A stretch of 64,000 nt of DNA from Lutraria lutraria. Taxonomy: Eukaryota; Mollusca; Bivalvia; Venerida; Mactridae. Position numbers and translations under genes: made by a program. This document shows positions 22,555-37,700 of the stretch, piece after piece. The stretch's first letter is position 1; each line of letters opens with the position of its first letter. Location of the stretch: assembly GCA_964023205.1 (NCBI GenBank), contig OZ026834.1, forward strand, positions 46,550,029 through 46,614,028, read 5' to 3'. A model generated the notes under the pieces. That model was not told the origin of the DNA. It searched no databases and saw nothing but the letters and a program-made list of their open reading frames with translations.

Positions 22555-25500
22555 AATAACAAAATATTCTAGAATCAGGAGAGGAAATAAATACATATGG
22601 ATACAGACACTGTCGCACCTTATAGCAAGTACAACAAGTTAGTCACCGCCAGTAAACGTTTCTTATCCGTTTCTTAATTGACAAAATAATGTGCTCCATG
22701 TAAGACGATGTCCGCTTTATTCACTGGACAAAGACACCCATTGCATGTTTGGTAGCTTTGCGCTAACGTTCGTTTTGTTTAGGAACCACTCGTTCTTTGT
22801 CATATACCTTTTCAGTTTGTATATTTGATGCCCGAAATGCTTCGTGCCAGACTTATATCAGACAATCAAAGGTAACCCTTAGTGAAACCGGAGGTGATCC
22901 GGATTCTGACGCCTTGTTCAGTAGACGATTGCTGGCAAAGGGTGAATGTGATAATGATACATAATAGATGTGGAATGATGGACCTTTTGATCAGTCTGAT
23001 CACGTGCAACATTTTGGGAGAAATAAAACGTAGATCCCTACCTCAATCTTCTCTCATGATCATATTGCAAGTCATAGAAGGATACCATCATTACATTGAG
23101 GACCTTCAACAACACATCATAAGGTGTCATGTTAGTGTCCTGGCTTTGTTCAGACACGGGTTGACCTGCTTAATTCCAATCTGAATGTCTGTGCATTTGA
23201 ACGCAAAAGAAGAAGCAGAAGGGAACAGTAAAGTTGATAGTTTCGAGCTTATAACTGACTTATCTCTTCTGATCATGTTAAGGCAGAACTATAGTGATAG
23301 GAGACCAGAGGCCATTTCCAACCATCCTGAGGATGTCACGGTTCAAGAACCATAATTTTATCCAGGGATGAAATTTTTCATCGCCCGAGCGCATCTTGCG
23401 TCAGCCTAGGTCCAAATAGTTTACTAAAGGGTATGACATAACGTCATATCTATTACAAAAATGTGTTTCAAACATAGAAAAGACGGTGTGTGTGATTTCA
23501 TACGTCGCACTTTCGTTTTGCCCAGTACTTGTCTTCCTCTCGAATAGTTATTCAATGTTAATTTTTTCCTATGTCCAGTGGCAGTGTTCTCCATATCCTG
23601 ACCAGGAGAGCTTCAAGCTACACCGTGAACAATTTAAATCCCTGGATAACTATCAACACGGCGTTCGTTTATCAAATGTTTATCGTGCGACAGTTACACG
23701 AAGACTATTTTTCTAGCTCAACGCTTTTTCGTCTCCAAGTATTTCTATTAACATACGTCCATATGGATTTCATTGGAAATTAATAACAACATAACACCAA
23801 TCTTAATGATTACTTTATTTTGTTCCATTGTGTATAACATTCTTTTTTTTCATTTAACTTTTAGTGATGGTTTCTAAAACGTACAAAATAGACATTTTCA
23901 TTGATTGCAAACTATGTTTATCTTCAGTCTACATCGAAATATCTAAACCTATTAAATAAGTCTTAATACAGATGAAAGTTTTACTATTTTTATATTTTTT
24001 GTTTCATGGTGTACATTTAATGCATATGCATAAAATGACTGCCGACAAAATATAACATATTTTGATGATGATAACAACAACAACAACAACATCACCATGA
24101 TTTAGACAATGACTAACATTATTTATATGATTTGTTTTCTTACATTGTCTCAATCAATACTTACTTATAATAATTCAAACCAATTTAGAGAATTAGAAAA
24201 AAATATTCCAGTGAATGATACAAATTTGGCGTATGTGTTACTTCCGTACTCATGAGGTATTTCTAAATTGGTTCGTTTTTGAAAAAGCAATTTCATATGA
24301 TTTAACGAAAGCTCTAACCAAACAAATGAGCCAGTGAACATAATAACAAAGTGAAAGACATCCAACTTATTGAATCAGCATATATTTTACAGCGAACAGC
24401 GATATTTTTTAAAGAATTGTAGAATGTGACCATTATTCCTTTTTCAAAACTGATTTTTTTATATACTTAAATATTTCTATGGAAGAAATGAATTCAAAGC
24501 GCACTGTAAGATGTCATGATAATTTGCTTGTAGTGAAAATACAGGAGAGTCTAAAATTTAGTGCATAAATATAATGGGTTGTCTCGCATGATTTTAACTT
24601 TTGACATATTGATAGAATTGTAGGAAATAACAGGATAATAATAATGAGATAGAATATAACATTGAATCATTCTGATCACATGCATGTAAACAATGTAAAC
24701 ACTAACTATGAATCTACGATGATTAACTAATAATGTAAAATGTAACGATTTATTTAACAACAATAGAAATATATCTATGATTTACACACATTTATATCAT
24801 CGGGTATAAAAATAATTCTAAAGGTCCAGACACATGTGTGTATGCACACATTGTATTTCCAGTTCATTTTTCTGCAAATATACATACATGTACATGTATT
24901 TAGAAATTTAAAATATGTGAATGGATCTGTTGTTATATGCTCTTATCTATTCTAAAAAAAATGAAACCAATATACTTGGATATATAAGACGTACGAATTA
25001 ATTAAACTGGAAATTATTCAAATGAACTATGTAAACAAATTGGTAACAAATGGTACAGTTTTTGTAGAATTGACAATAATTTAAGTGGACTTTTCTTATA
25101 ATACTTGCGTGAACATTCATACATGCAACTAATGCTAAACATATACATAAGAAGTAAAACAAGACGAGACAAGAAGTAATCGAAATATTAATTGATTCCA
25201 ATGTCTTTTAAAAGTCTTTATTGATCCGAGAACAGCTAGAAAAAATACTTATACGTTGTTAGGTATGCAGACATTGCACAGAATTTGATACATAAAGTTC
25301 CGTATCAGTTTCATATTTCAGTACTTACAAGTCTTTAACAAAGTCACCACCCACTGCTTTACAAGTTCACTTCATACACTCACTTTATACATTTCCCGCT
25401 AGTTGACACTCTGTCATTCAGATTAACTCTTAAAACAACCTTTATCCTTTCATTCAGATATACAGAGTTATAATAATAATAAAAGGGCCAGCTATATTGC

Positions 25501-25748
25501 ACACGTTTATATACATAGAATGCTCCAGTCACTTGATGCTTCAATAAAACGTCCAATTAAAACAATAATGAAGATACTTGTATAAACAAATCACCATATA
25601 GAGTAGACGAAACGAAACTTTGAGAAGTAATTTGGTATAATTGGTACTGGAAAACCACCAATAAACTGAGACTGATAATTAAGATAAAACAAACTCTGCA
25701 TGGTTTTCAGTAAAGTACAAGTATCAATAGTTCTTTCTTCAAAGTTGT

Positions 25749-28700
25749 TTAGTTCTTCATGGCCATGTCGTGCATCCTCTTAATTTTGAAGAGTTTGGTC
25801 TGATTTTCTTCATCAGCGTCTTGGTGGTGGTATGGAGGGTCACGTGTTCCGTGCAACACGAGAGTCCATTCCCGGAACAAGCCTTCATCATACTCATTAT
25901 TCTTCCCTGGAACGTTTTCCACGCGTAGTGTCCATGTTCCTCGTGGTGCTTCTGCCCAGGTGTGTGTTGTCATGAACGGCCAACGTGTAAATCCATTCTT
26001 ATGCTCATCGTCATTTGGTCTTTGGCTCAGGATCATGGATCTGAAGCAATTAATGAATATTCATAAAAATATTCTTACAATAGAAAATTAAAAATGAATA
26101 TTCATAAAGACATTCTTACAATAGAAAATTAAAAATGAATATTCATAAAGACATCAATAACAATGAACTCATACAATAACAATGAATTCTTGCAAAAACA
26201 ATGAATATTCATAAAGGCATTCTTGCAATAGCAGCGTACTTCATGTTTAAATATGATTAAATACATATTCAGTTTCACTTATAAGCACAATCAAACTAGG
26301 AAATGTTTGTTCAAATGTGGCGAATTAACATGACCTCTATTTATTTAAAGTTCAGTTTCCATACAACGATCAGTGATATACTTACGTCGTGTTCATAGGA
26401 GAGGTGAGATGTATTACAATATTTCCACGGTACGTTGATTTCACGGTAACGAACGATTGAAGATGTTCCAGGAAATTAACCTCATTATCGGTTCCTTTAC
26501 ACGCATCAGTGTCAATCGTCAAAGTGATAGGTTCATTTGTTCCAAATTTCCTGAAAATATTTGAGAAATTAATGAGCTGAACTTAGACGGTAAGAAATGT
26601 TTGGCGAATGAAGTCGATTTGAAGTGTTTGATCGGGCCCTTAAAGCAAGTTAAACCTCGCCACTGTAGTATTGTTATAGACGGTTCCAATGCGGTATCCT
26701 TCAGAGAGACTGAATTTTATCCTTCATGTTTGCTCAGTCCTGTTTGGTAGGTTTTAGGTTGGGGATTTGGAGGGACCTGGTAACGAGGACGTTTGGGTGT
26801 TTGGTATGCGTATCTTTATTGGAGTCATTTTCTTATTTATATTTGTTAATATCAGAACGTATACTCTATACCTTTATATAAAATTCGGTCACATTCCCAA
26901 TGGAAAATAGTATCTTTTTTCCCAATTCACAGACAAAAATTCCCAATCAAAATATTTTTTTTTAAATAATTTTAGAAGTTCATTAACATCACTATTGGTA
27001 GTAAATACCTTATACTGTTACTGTTCTATGGGAGAATAAGTAGAATAAGTTGAACATTGCAAAAATGGAAGTTAAACATTTTCCCCAATTTTGATTAAAA
27101 CACCGCGAAATTCCCAATGGGTCATATTCCCAAAATACCGAGAAAAAACCCTAAGTCATGACCTTTCTAAATCATTAGATTTTATAAATTTCAAAATAGG
27201 TGAAAGTGCCTCGACGCGATGATTGAATGTACTAAAGCCTTGCTCATCTCCGTTATACAACTAATGGTAAAGATTAAATCAATAACTTACATATCTTTCA
27301 CAATCGACCCTGCTGTGCAGTGAAACCGTTCTGGAAGTGGTTTCCAATGATTAGCCATATACACCATAGCGCCTGCATCAAGTACACCGTAACCAAACAA
27401 GTGGTTGAATTCAAGACCTGCACCATTGAACTGCCAGAAATGTTTCAGGTATGGATCAAAGAGACGATTTCTCTTTGAGGTAAGGACAGTGAGGTGCTGT
27501 ATATCTCTCCATGTAAGGTTGGCACTGGAATTGATACACTTCCATATAAATTCATATCATGCAAACAAATTTTCGTATTCTACATACATGCAGTTAAATT
27601 AAATTGATGCACGCTTTAAAACTATTTACAATTTAAACTAAAATTATTTAGTCACATTTGGTTAATTGCCTATGGTTTCTATGGCTATAGGTAACGTCGC
27701 TTAGTGTCAAGTTAACATTGTTGTTACAATAGCATCAGCTATTCAAGCGTCTGTTTATTTTCGGCGCATGACACAGAGTAAGAGAATCATTAGAGCTATG
27801 TTACATTATCGACAGTGACGCAAACCGAATCGGTCAATGAATTCGCAGATGTAAACAGACGTATCCGTTTCTTTTTCCCATTGTCATCCTAGAATAATAG
27901 TAATCAGCAGTGACATGTCTAGTTTCTGGTTTAAAGGAACTCGAGTGTATAAAGGAAATGAGGTTCTGAGTATATCTCGTGATAAATCAATTTAACCCGA
28001 CATAAAAGTTTCTTTCTGTAAATATCCATCAGCCAGTTTTGTAAGCTGCGCACGTAAACATCTTCATTGATATTCATTAAATCGTCGAATACATTTATAC
28101 ACTGTACACATTTTTCACACGATATTTAATAGCATGTGACAATTATCAGCACTATTGATACCGAAGTATGATTGGAACCGAACTTAATGAGACATAATAC
28201 TAGAAATTGACAGGTATGAGAAGTTAGGTTCGCTTCGAATTTGGTACAAGTAGTTCCCAGAACAAATTATTGTCAATTTTGTTCTTATTTCCCATTTTAC
28301 AGCCGAACATTTACTTCGTGCATTGCTTAACGTGTATTAATTCTAACAGACGATTGAATTGCTAAAAGAGATTTGCCCTCTGTAATTACATCTTTCATAT
28401 TTAGTATGTTGTCTGTTTTAACAAGTTCTGATAACATATCTATCATTACCATGCTGCAGGAAATTTACCCATTAATCAAAATCATTCTAAAGCTATTTTA
28501 ACACTGCATATGTTTAGGTGCATTGATAATAGAATGGAAGGATTTTATCAGTAAATCAATATTACACAGAAAGATGTGCTCTATCACAATCGCACTTTAA
28601 TGGCAGGCTGTGGTGTCTGCGAGACAACTATTTGAATGACAACTTAATACGGACGTCTTCAATTAACTGGTCGAATAGTTCTTCGTGATTATTAAGAAGT

Positions 28701-31700
28701 GATAGCCAAGCTGTGGATCCAATTTAATGCATGTGCCTTTTCCATTAATTCTATTGATGTTATTATTTTTTGTACTGTCTCTGTTCAAAGCAGAGTGAAT
28801 TGATCCATGGTATGTTTTATTTTTTGTTCGTTATGACGTCTTTTCGAGCAGGTTGTTGACGTTTTGAAGAGAATACGGATAAATGCTTATGTTTACAATA
28901 AACAAATATGTTTTAGATTGGTAAATGTTATTACAATATTATACAACTTTCAAAGTAAGAAATGTGTGTCTCCTGATTGACAGAATTAGTAATACTGATA
29001 AAGCAGCATTATAGGCCACCTCCGAATAAAGGCCATTCTTAGAATGAAGGTCGTTCTTTAAAAGCCGTTTTTAATTATGTAATACAAAATGACCTTCGAA
29101 TAAAGGCCACCTGTCAATAAAGGCCACATTTCCCCAATGTTGATCTTTGTTCACAGGTTTAACTGTAATTTAGGTAATTATGTATTCAACAATGACATAC
29201 TTGGCTTCCAAAGCTAGTGCAAATATTCCTGCCGCTTCAGGTGCGGCGGCTGATGTTCCGGAATGTGTGGTGGTACAGTTGTTGTACAGATCAGTGGTTG
29301 CCTGGAAATACATCATATATATCATACATAGTTGTGATTTAAAATTTCACGATTCATATGATTTTAGGCAATGAACTGGCCGGCTGCATTTGCCCTTCTT
29401 GTTTTAACCAGTGTTTCTATTGTAATGAGTACATACGAGATGTTGGCGTAGACGTCTTGCAGACCTACGCAATGACAGTTAAATCTTTAGTACCGTAGCA
29501 CCAATGACGCATTACTTGCTAGTAATGATATATCAATATGTAGAAAAACGCCTCCAACAACATAAAACATAACTTCTTAATAAAGAAACTAGTTCTTCTC
29601 AATAATCATATCTCTACGAGAGATGATTATGTGCGTGGGAAGATTGTATGATGCATTGCTGCTTCGAACAAAATATGACACGGAAAGTTTCAGTCCGGTT
29701 CATTATGATGTTGGCATGTAATTGCAAATGACGTAGTTTGTCAACACCAGTCTGATTCCGTGACACGAAGCAATTTAATAACCGAAGCCATTGGTGACAT
29801 TTGATGATTACCCACGGTACCATAATGATTGTTTTTTCTGTTTGGGAAATATCTCGTGTTTGTTGGATATCAGATTACACTGAAATTAGTACGGTGGTTC
29901 TTTATCCCTTTTGTGAAGGTGTTTTAGCTTGTGTAGGTAACGTTAGATTCTCAAACTAGATCTCGCAAAACCTTTCCCTGTGTAATGCATTTAAGCCGAA
30001 AAGAATGATGTGGTGTAAAATCAAGTAGAAAAAATGAGGTTATAAATCTTGCAAGATAAGCAGGGCAGACAAGCTGTCACGAGGAAATGTGTTTTGGTGC
30101 CGTGGCTTTTGTTGTTGATTAGTGTATTTAAATTAAGTATCTCTGATAATTATATTCTAAGTGTATAGCATGCATATTGAGAAGTCAGTCACGAGTTGCA
30201 TGTCGAGCGATAGATTTAGAGTTGCGGGTGCTAGAATTCATTGGCCTGCATTGTACCTTTCTGATAAAAAGTAGAGTGCATTTCATTGTCTCTTCTATAT
30301 TTCTCTAAACAAATCATGAAACAGAAGTGGTTTAACAAAGAAGAAAAACACCAACAAATGATTTATAAATATCTGTACTTTTTTTACAAAAGCTTCAATA
30401 TATAGATTGTTCAACTGAAGATTTTATTTTTTATTCAGATCTCTAACTCATAATACGAAAAGTCGAACTGACATGTCACAAAACCAGAAGACTGTAGGAT
30501 TTGTAGATGTCATAAGTTTGAAGTATTAGTCCAATCGAATTATTTTTGACAGTATTCATTCAGGCGACTTACATATCTTATATACTGTATTTTCATTTAT
30601 TTTCGTTGGGCTCAATTTTCGTGGTTTTTATTAAAATGTTTATTTCGTGGGGACATAAACTCGTGGATTTTATTTTTGAAACAAAATGCCTTATCTCTGC
30701 ATTTAAATTCGTGGGGTTTTGATTTCGTGGATGAGTCGACCCACGAAATCCACGAAATTAAATCCCCAACGAAAATTAATGATTCCACAGTAGATAGTGC
30801 CGTAATACTCTGTTCCCTTTTTAAGTAGATTTGGTTACAAGGAATTATCGATACTTGGTGCAACTTTTTTTTCTAAACTTGTGATATGACGGGAAGTCGT
30901 ATAGTAGAACTTGGATATTACGAAGATAATCTAATAACAGCTGTAGTAAGTGTGAAACATCGTATTCTCAGATGGGTAACATCTTGCAAACTTTCAGGAA
31001 TGGCTTCACTATATTTAGCTTAAAGCATAGAAATGATTTTTTTATATTCAGTGTATCTTTCTAATATCTATTATTTGTTCTATGATTTCTTTACATTTCA
31101 CCCAGAAATTGTAATGCCATTGACGTATTTTGTAATTTAATTATAACTAGATAACAATAACTCAAGTGTAACGTAAATGACATTACGATATACAGCCAGA
31201 TTGACGGCTTCGTTCGTTTGTTCCTGTGGCTTTTTTCGATTGTATCAAGAATTCTAAGTTTATTTCGTACAAGTTCCTTTGGAAGTTGATTTATGTTTCC
31301 AGTGAAATGCGTTCGAATCCTACGATAAATCTTTTATAAAAGAGATTAATGCATACAACATGTTTTGATATATTCACCATATCCGATTAAAGATAAAACA
31401 GAAATTCGAGGAGTCACAAACGAACAAAGTCCCATTACAAATGTTTTGTAAATGCCATACATGTATTATTTTACATCGTTTCAACCAAACACAATTATGA
31501 CACCTTTACATTATATCTTATTACGTTCCCATGTCGTGCCATTGCATGAAAGTATGTACAGAAAATAATAATTATCTCCGAATAGTGTTGCCATGGTGAC
31601 ACATTTGAGAGATACTCGGAATTTAAAAAATCTTCTCAACAATATTTGATTACATTTTCCATCATGATAAAATTTCCGAAGCACTGATTATGAAAATCCG

Positions 31701-34700
31701 ATTATTTCTCAATTTTGCCGAGTTGGGAGTTAGTAAGTTCCTGAATCAAAGCACACTCGTGTATGTAACGAATTTTGTATGCTAATTTTTTTAGCTGCTT
31801 TAGAAAGGAGTTTCAGTTTCAGCAGATTATATCACCACTATATAATTTATCAACAATATTTCTTTTCAGTGAGCAATATATCTTAGCCTGTGTTCTATCT
31901 AAGTGTAATGGAGAGTCACATGCCTCAGCCATGTCTAGAGAACAGACCGCCCTGTTCACCAATTGTAACTACACGGCCATTTCCGTATCGGGCATTTCCG
32001 TATCGGGCATTTCCGTAACTGAGAAATACGCCTCGTACATAAGTGTAGGTTTGGTTTCCGGTCACTACTTTTTCAACACTTGGTACTCGTTTTCAAGAAT
32101 CAATCTCAGAATTACAGACTTTCAAGTGTGTTAAACATTCGCGATTGATAAAATGGGCATCAAGTTTCTATTGAAAGAGAAATGAGTTGTTTCCATCGTT
32201 GGATTCCTAGGGACAACCATGATGAAAAAATAGCCAGAGAACAACAACGACAAAATGGCGGCCAGCTTATTATGTGCGAGGCACTTTTCTTTAGACGAAC
32301 ACCGAGGAGTTCCGATTGCCTGTTTAATTTTGCATTATTTATCAACTGTGTAATCTGTTCGGCACGATTTCTTATCTACACATGGCTGTCAGATAATGTT
32401 TCTAAATTTGCATTTAGGACTCAGTTCAGATGTGTTCACCTCAAGTGTGTTAGGGGTCACATATTTGTGGCAATAAAAACAGCCAATGAAAAATAAAAGT
32501 TAAATAAAAGTATTTCTTCCGGCAAAGGCCTTAAAGTCCCATTTAATTTAGCTTTTTAAATGCTTAAATTGAAGTATGTCTTATTTTACATAGAAAGATG
32601 TCTGATCAGTGAATCTGACCTTTACTTGCAATGAAAATATTCCGAAATTTTCTTTTTAAATCACGAAGAACATATAGAAATGTAGTACAGCATGATATTG
32701 CAAAAGTAAGAAAAAGCATACGACAACATCTTTACAAGATGTGGCTAAGAAAGGGTTTATGTAAATAAGGTTTTAGAGCAAATAAAATATATTTCTTACA
32801 TTTTACTATCATTTTGTCATCTGTTCTGTACTACTAAATTCAAAAAGCTAATGAGCCTTTAACATTTTGAACAATCCGAATTGAAACTTTAATTGAACTA
32901 CGTAAAGGCAACTTAATATAAATATATCACGTACATGCTGTGATTACTACAAAGAAATCTATCTATAAGTCCAATCGTTTATTTTTGGCTTTCAAAACAA
33001 AGAAACCCCATACAATCAAAACACAATGTTCTTTACGTAACTGTTAAATTATAAATGCAATCTGCCAGCCTTGAACATTACCACTGACGTTAAGTGCGTC
33101 TTCTCAAATTTCAAAAAGAAAAGAACTTTGATTATTCAGAAAACTCAAATGATCAAATTTCATTTCTGAGTGAAGTGCTCTTAGATATAACAAACTGGAT
33201 TAGCATTACATTAAAGCTTATTCTGCCTCCAATATAGAGCAACATCATTATAAAAACAAGGCAAAACTTCATTTAAATTGGAAATTTCTTCCAAAAACCG
33301 TATTCATCTCCTTTCTCATATGCAAATACACGTACAAATGTGTATTCATGAGAAAGAAATGTCTTCAATTTCCAGCCAAGAAGAATAATCATGATGGATA
33401 GCTAAGCGAAGATAAAAATGACAAAGAGCTAGTTGCTTCATTTGAAGATCTATTCGGTGGCAGGAGATTTAGGCGAATAATGAGGCATGACCTTTAACAT
33501 GATATCGGCGTCTTCTTTAAAATAAAAGAAACAAGGCTATCGGTCGGATGCGAAATTGGCTCCCAAACGAGGTTCTGTCATGCGATCATATTACATATTT
33601 GTGACAGAGTTATAGTCCATGAGTTTAAAATTGCCTTCATTTCTTGTGATTCATATTGACAGCTTCAAATGTCTAGGACCCAGTAATGAATACATAATAC
33701 TTTGTAAGGCGGACACACTAGCCCGAACGGAATCCGCAGTTTTTTTCCTGTTTTAGTTATTCTTTGTGACATTTTATTTTCTTTCATTCTGTGAGGCGGT
33801 CAGTATGAATCATCATTGATAACCTTGTAGAATGTGCTTTAATCATGTATTGCTGAGGGTTTGGTGTGCATTTTTATATAGTTGGTGCAGCTTCGACTTT
33901 CCCTATTGCTAAGTTGTTGAGCGTATATTCTTAAAAGCCGTGTAAACGTTTCAGATTAAAGAACATATACATTTTACTTTTTTTATAAATCATTCGATGA
34001 AGTGGATTTCAGATGCGTTGTTTCTTGGGATTCTGGCTTCATTCATTGTTTCATTCGTCAATTTCTTTAATTATATCTCTATAACAACAATACTTAAATT
34101 CATAATCGTTCTTAGAAACTTTACTTCTGCCATGGGTGCACATTTAAGCAGGTGTAGACCACGACTTTCTGATAATTCTTACAAGGTTATGTATAAAATA
34201 CCTAAGTATTAGATTAGAAATGGAGACGACTGGAAACAATAAAATAACACTATAAAATAGAGGACTGGAAATTTATTAGCTTGTGCAATGTTAATGGTTC
34301 AAGCGATACCAACTACAGCTTTAGACATATTCAATAAATGACTTTTATGATTGTTATACAATTATCTAAATTTGTTTTACGTTTCCATCATTTTACTACC
34401 CTTCTTTTGAATAGCAACGCTTCAAACATCTTTGGTTTCCATTTTAGTGTGGTTATTTCTGAAGTTATAGTAATGAGCCAACACAGGATACTAAACCACT
34501 TCCTGTAGCGATCATATCATACAAAATTAAAACACTCCAGGGATATTACTGTCGATGTTGCTCTTTTCAAGTAATTGATACAAATAAAATCTATTGAAGT
34601 CTGCGGTAATAGCAATTTAACTTACCACTCCTGCGTCTCTAAGAGTACTTTTTCCGTTACTGAATGTGGAGGCCAGTGTAGAGGAGCATGATTCGTCGTA

Positions 34701-37700
34701 TCCAGCTGTCTGTCCGTCATTGGTTGCTGAATTGATAGATATGGTCCACATGCTGGCAGCATATCCGTCACAATTACAATCATCTTCCTGTCCACCATCT
34801 CCAGATGCCCAAACGTAAATGTTACCCTTTCCATTACGGCCCTAGAAAGTATGAGTGTGTTTTGTGTTGAATCATTGGCTTACATTTAGACAGTAGATAT
34901 TTGCGATATGTTACAACACTCTTAGGACTATCAATAAAAAATAAAGTACACAGGAAATGCGTTTGTAACGTAATAATTGCCTTAATTTTGCATTTTCTGT
35001 GCAATTCCAGGATGAATAAACCAAAAGCATGACTCATATAGCGTGTTTGAAAGTTTATATACGGTGTCGTCTCGTTATTGTTATGTTTAGAATGAGCATA
35101 GAACTATTAACTCTCAATCTCTTTCTGCTTTTCTCGTTACCGTGGAAAGTAATTCTTTACGAGCAACTTTCTTCTGAACCTAAAAGAGATGCACTTCACG
35201 ATTGTATTTATAACTTCTAATCTTGTCTGGCGCCTTTCAATTTTCGGTTCTTTCTCTTCAAATCAGACACATGGCACTTTTGTGTACTATCTCCATTCAA
35301 ACTCCCCGTTGGGACTCATGCATTAGATGTCAATGTATGACATTACCGTCTTTTTGTTGCGTATAATGCTCAAGAGTATGACAAGGTCGAGCCAATCACA
35401 AAACCGTATATCATGACAATACATAGTCTAAAGTTATCTACAAATTCATTCTATACGTTCTGTCATCTTGTTAGGCCAATTCAATATTCGCAAAAGGTAT
35501 CCGAATATATTTCATATTACAAAGAACGCCTGAGACTTGAATGTTGTCTAATGAGGATCACTACCAGTAATTGCTTTTAGAGTGGTGTCTGAATATAATA
35601 ATTTACTACGAATGATAATTTAGACTGGTGAAAACATTGAATAAATAAAGACTACAGATAAAATGTAAATACGATTTTGGTACAGTCCAATGAACGCTGT
35701 CAATTTTACAAGAATGATGTATTTTATAAGAGACGCAATGAATAGAATACATCTTGAAGAATGTTAGATAAAGTTCATACTATTACTTGCCAGTGTTGCA
35801 CTGAAACCTTGCATGTCATCTAGCATAATATGTCATTTCATTCTCTCTTACATTGTAATTAACCTTTTACGAGCAAATGTTTATATCTATAGTAAATCAG
35901 AGGCGTTGACAAATAATATTGATACGTGTTATTCAGTACGAGACTATAAAAAGGCAAAGTTTATGATTTAAAAGAGGCATTATGTAACGGGGATATAAAA
36001 TTAATGTCATTGCGAAGTACGGTCTTTGATTGTTTTACATACAAATGTACTTATATTTCAAATACCTTCAGTGTGTAATTTATGTGGCCTTGTCATCTAG
36101 CTAAAGCCAAAGGGATCCAACACATTTCTTTAAAGTGGCATAGAATACAATTATATATAGATAGCATTGGTATCTATACAAATGCCTTTGACACTTTTTT
36201 AAAAAATAGGTCGGAAGTGATTCTTCTGTGACATTTTACTGTTTTAAATGATAATCCAAGTGGAAGTCAAATAAGATATTAAATCACGTGATGTAATTCT
36301 TACCTCATTTACTCCTTTTACGATTGCTCGCATGGTAAGGTTACGAGGTCCATCCACAGTTTTACCGTCATCTGTAGGACCCCAGCTAGCACTGTATATA
36401 TCGATAGTGTTCGGCATGTGGCCCATGGCATTGGCTTCTATAAGGTCGGTCATGAATGGCTGGTCCAACATTCGTAGCCCTGAAATATGCAACATTAATA
36501 TTTTGTTATTATGACAAATATGTGATGGTAAAAGAAGCGTAACATATTTTCTTCGGAAAGTGTATTGGCATTATCTAAGAGTTAATGGTAAGATATTAAG
36601 ACAGTTATAAACAATTCAAGATTACGCAACAATTGTTAGCACAATGCAGTGTGAGATTTAAGGGAACATGGAGAGACTAATTGCATCTTGAGGAGTTTCA
36701 ATTTGTCTCAAAAGGTGTTCTTCTGATACATTTAATACCAAATCCCTGTTTGCGCAATGGAAATCTTTAAAGATTTAACATGCTTGAGACTGCATGAGAA
36801 TATGTCTAAACAAAGGAATATTACCTTCGCAGCCAATCAAACGGATGAAATCCTGTCTAGATTTACTAATGAAGATTTATTATTGTCAATGGATTTAATC
36901 ATTGGAAGGCAAACATTTACGAGAAATCGATAGCAAGCGTTCCCCGCTTATATTTTCCCAATCTACAGCATTATACGTACATGTATAGAGTATGAAAAAC
37001 TAAATCGCTTATAGCGTCAACATCATATTATCACATATTGTGCTGTGTAATTGTCTATTTTCGAATTATTTACCAGCAACTTTGGAATCGTAGGCAACAC
37101 CAACGCCACAAACGTCATTATCTCGTGCGGCGGCAATCTCTCCTGCACATCGTGTTCCGTGACTGAAATGTAATAATTTTTCAACGTGATAAGAACAATT
37201 TAATTTGTTGTGTAAGCGTCTGATATCTGAAAACAGTTTCTCAGATGCCACTGGCCTGCCGGTTGAATGCTCAACGAGTGGTATTAGTTTACGTACGTCG
37301 TACAAGAATGGTTTTAGATTGTATACAATTTTTAACTACAAAAGCATAATATTTACTGGATTCTTTTTCTGTCCATCCTTCCAGTAAAAATCTGTATGAA
37401 AGCCCACGGAAGTACACTCCCTGTTTTAGTCCAGAAAAGTGAGGGGATGCAAGCACTAGTGTTGTATTTAATGATAAAAGCCAAATGTTTTGATTGTGTT
37501 ATACGTGTCACAGAACATGAAAGTAAAAGTGCGAAGTTAGTCCAGCATCATATTACTGACGCCTAAATGTGCACTCACCTATTGAACCAAGTGTCTGTAT
37601 ATCTAGGATATGGAAAGTGGTCGTTACTGCTGAAGTCGTAACTTGCATCGGCATTCTGTGAAGTATAGAAATGGGAAAAATAAAATCAAAATACTGAAAG

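Larger units (their letters stand above)
19208..25748. other. Intergenic stretch downstream of the PC2-like gene, no gene recognised
   Basis: It holds the 3' UTR of the PC2-like gene at its right end (an AATAAA on the minus strand at 25217-25222, about 530 bp past the stop). It also holds a SINE-tail fragment, a GATATATGA(C/G)ATGTTA tandem block, and family iv and family ii elements. A conceptual open stretch at about 22775-22950 is discussed among the findings. Confidence 0.45.
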
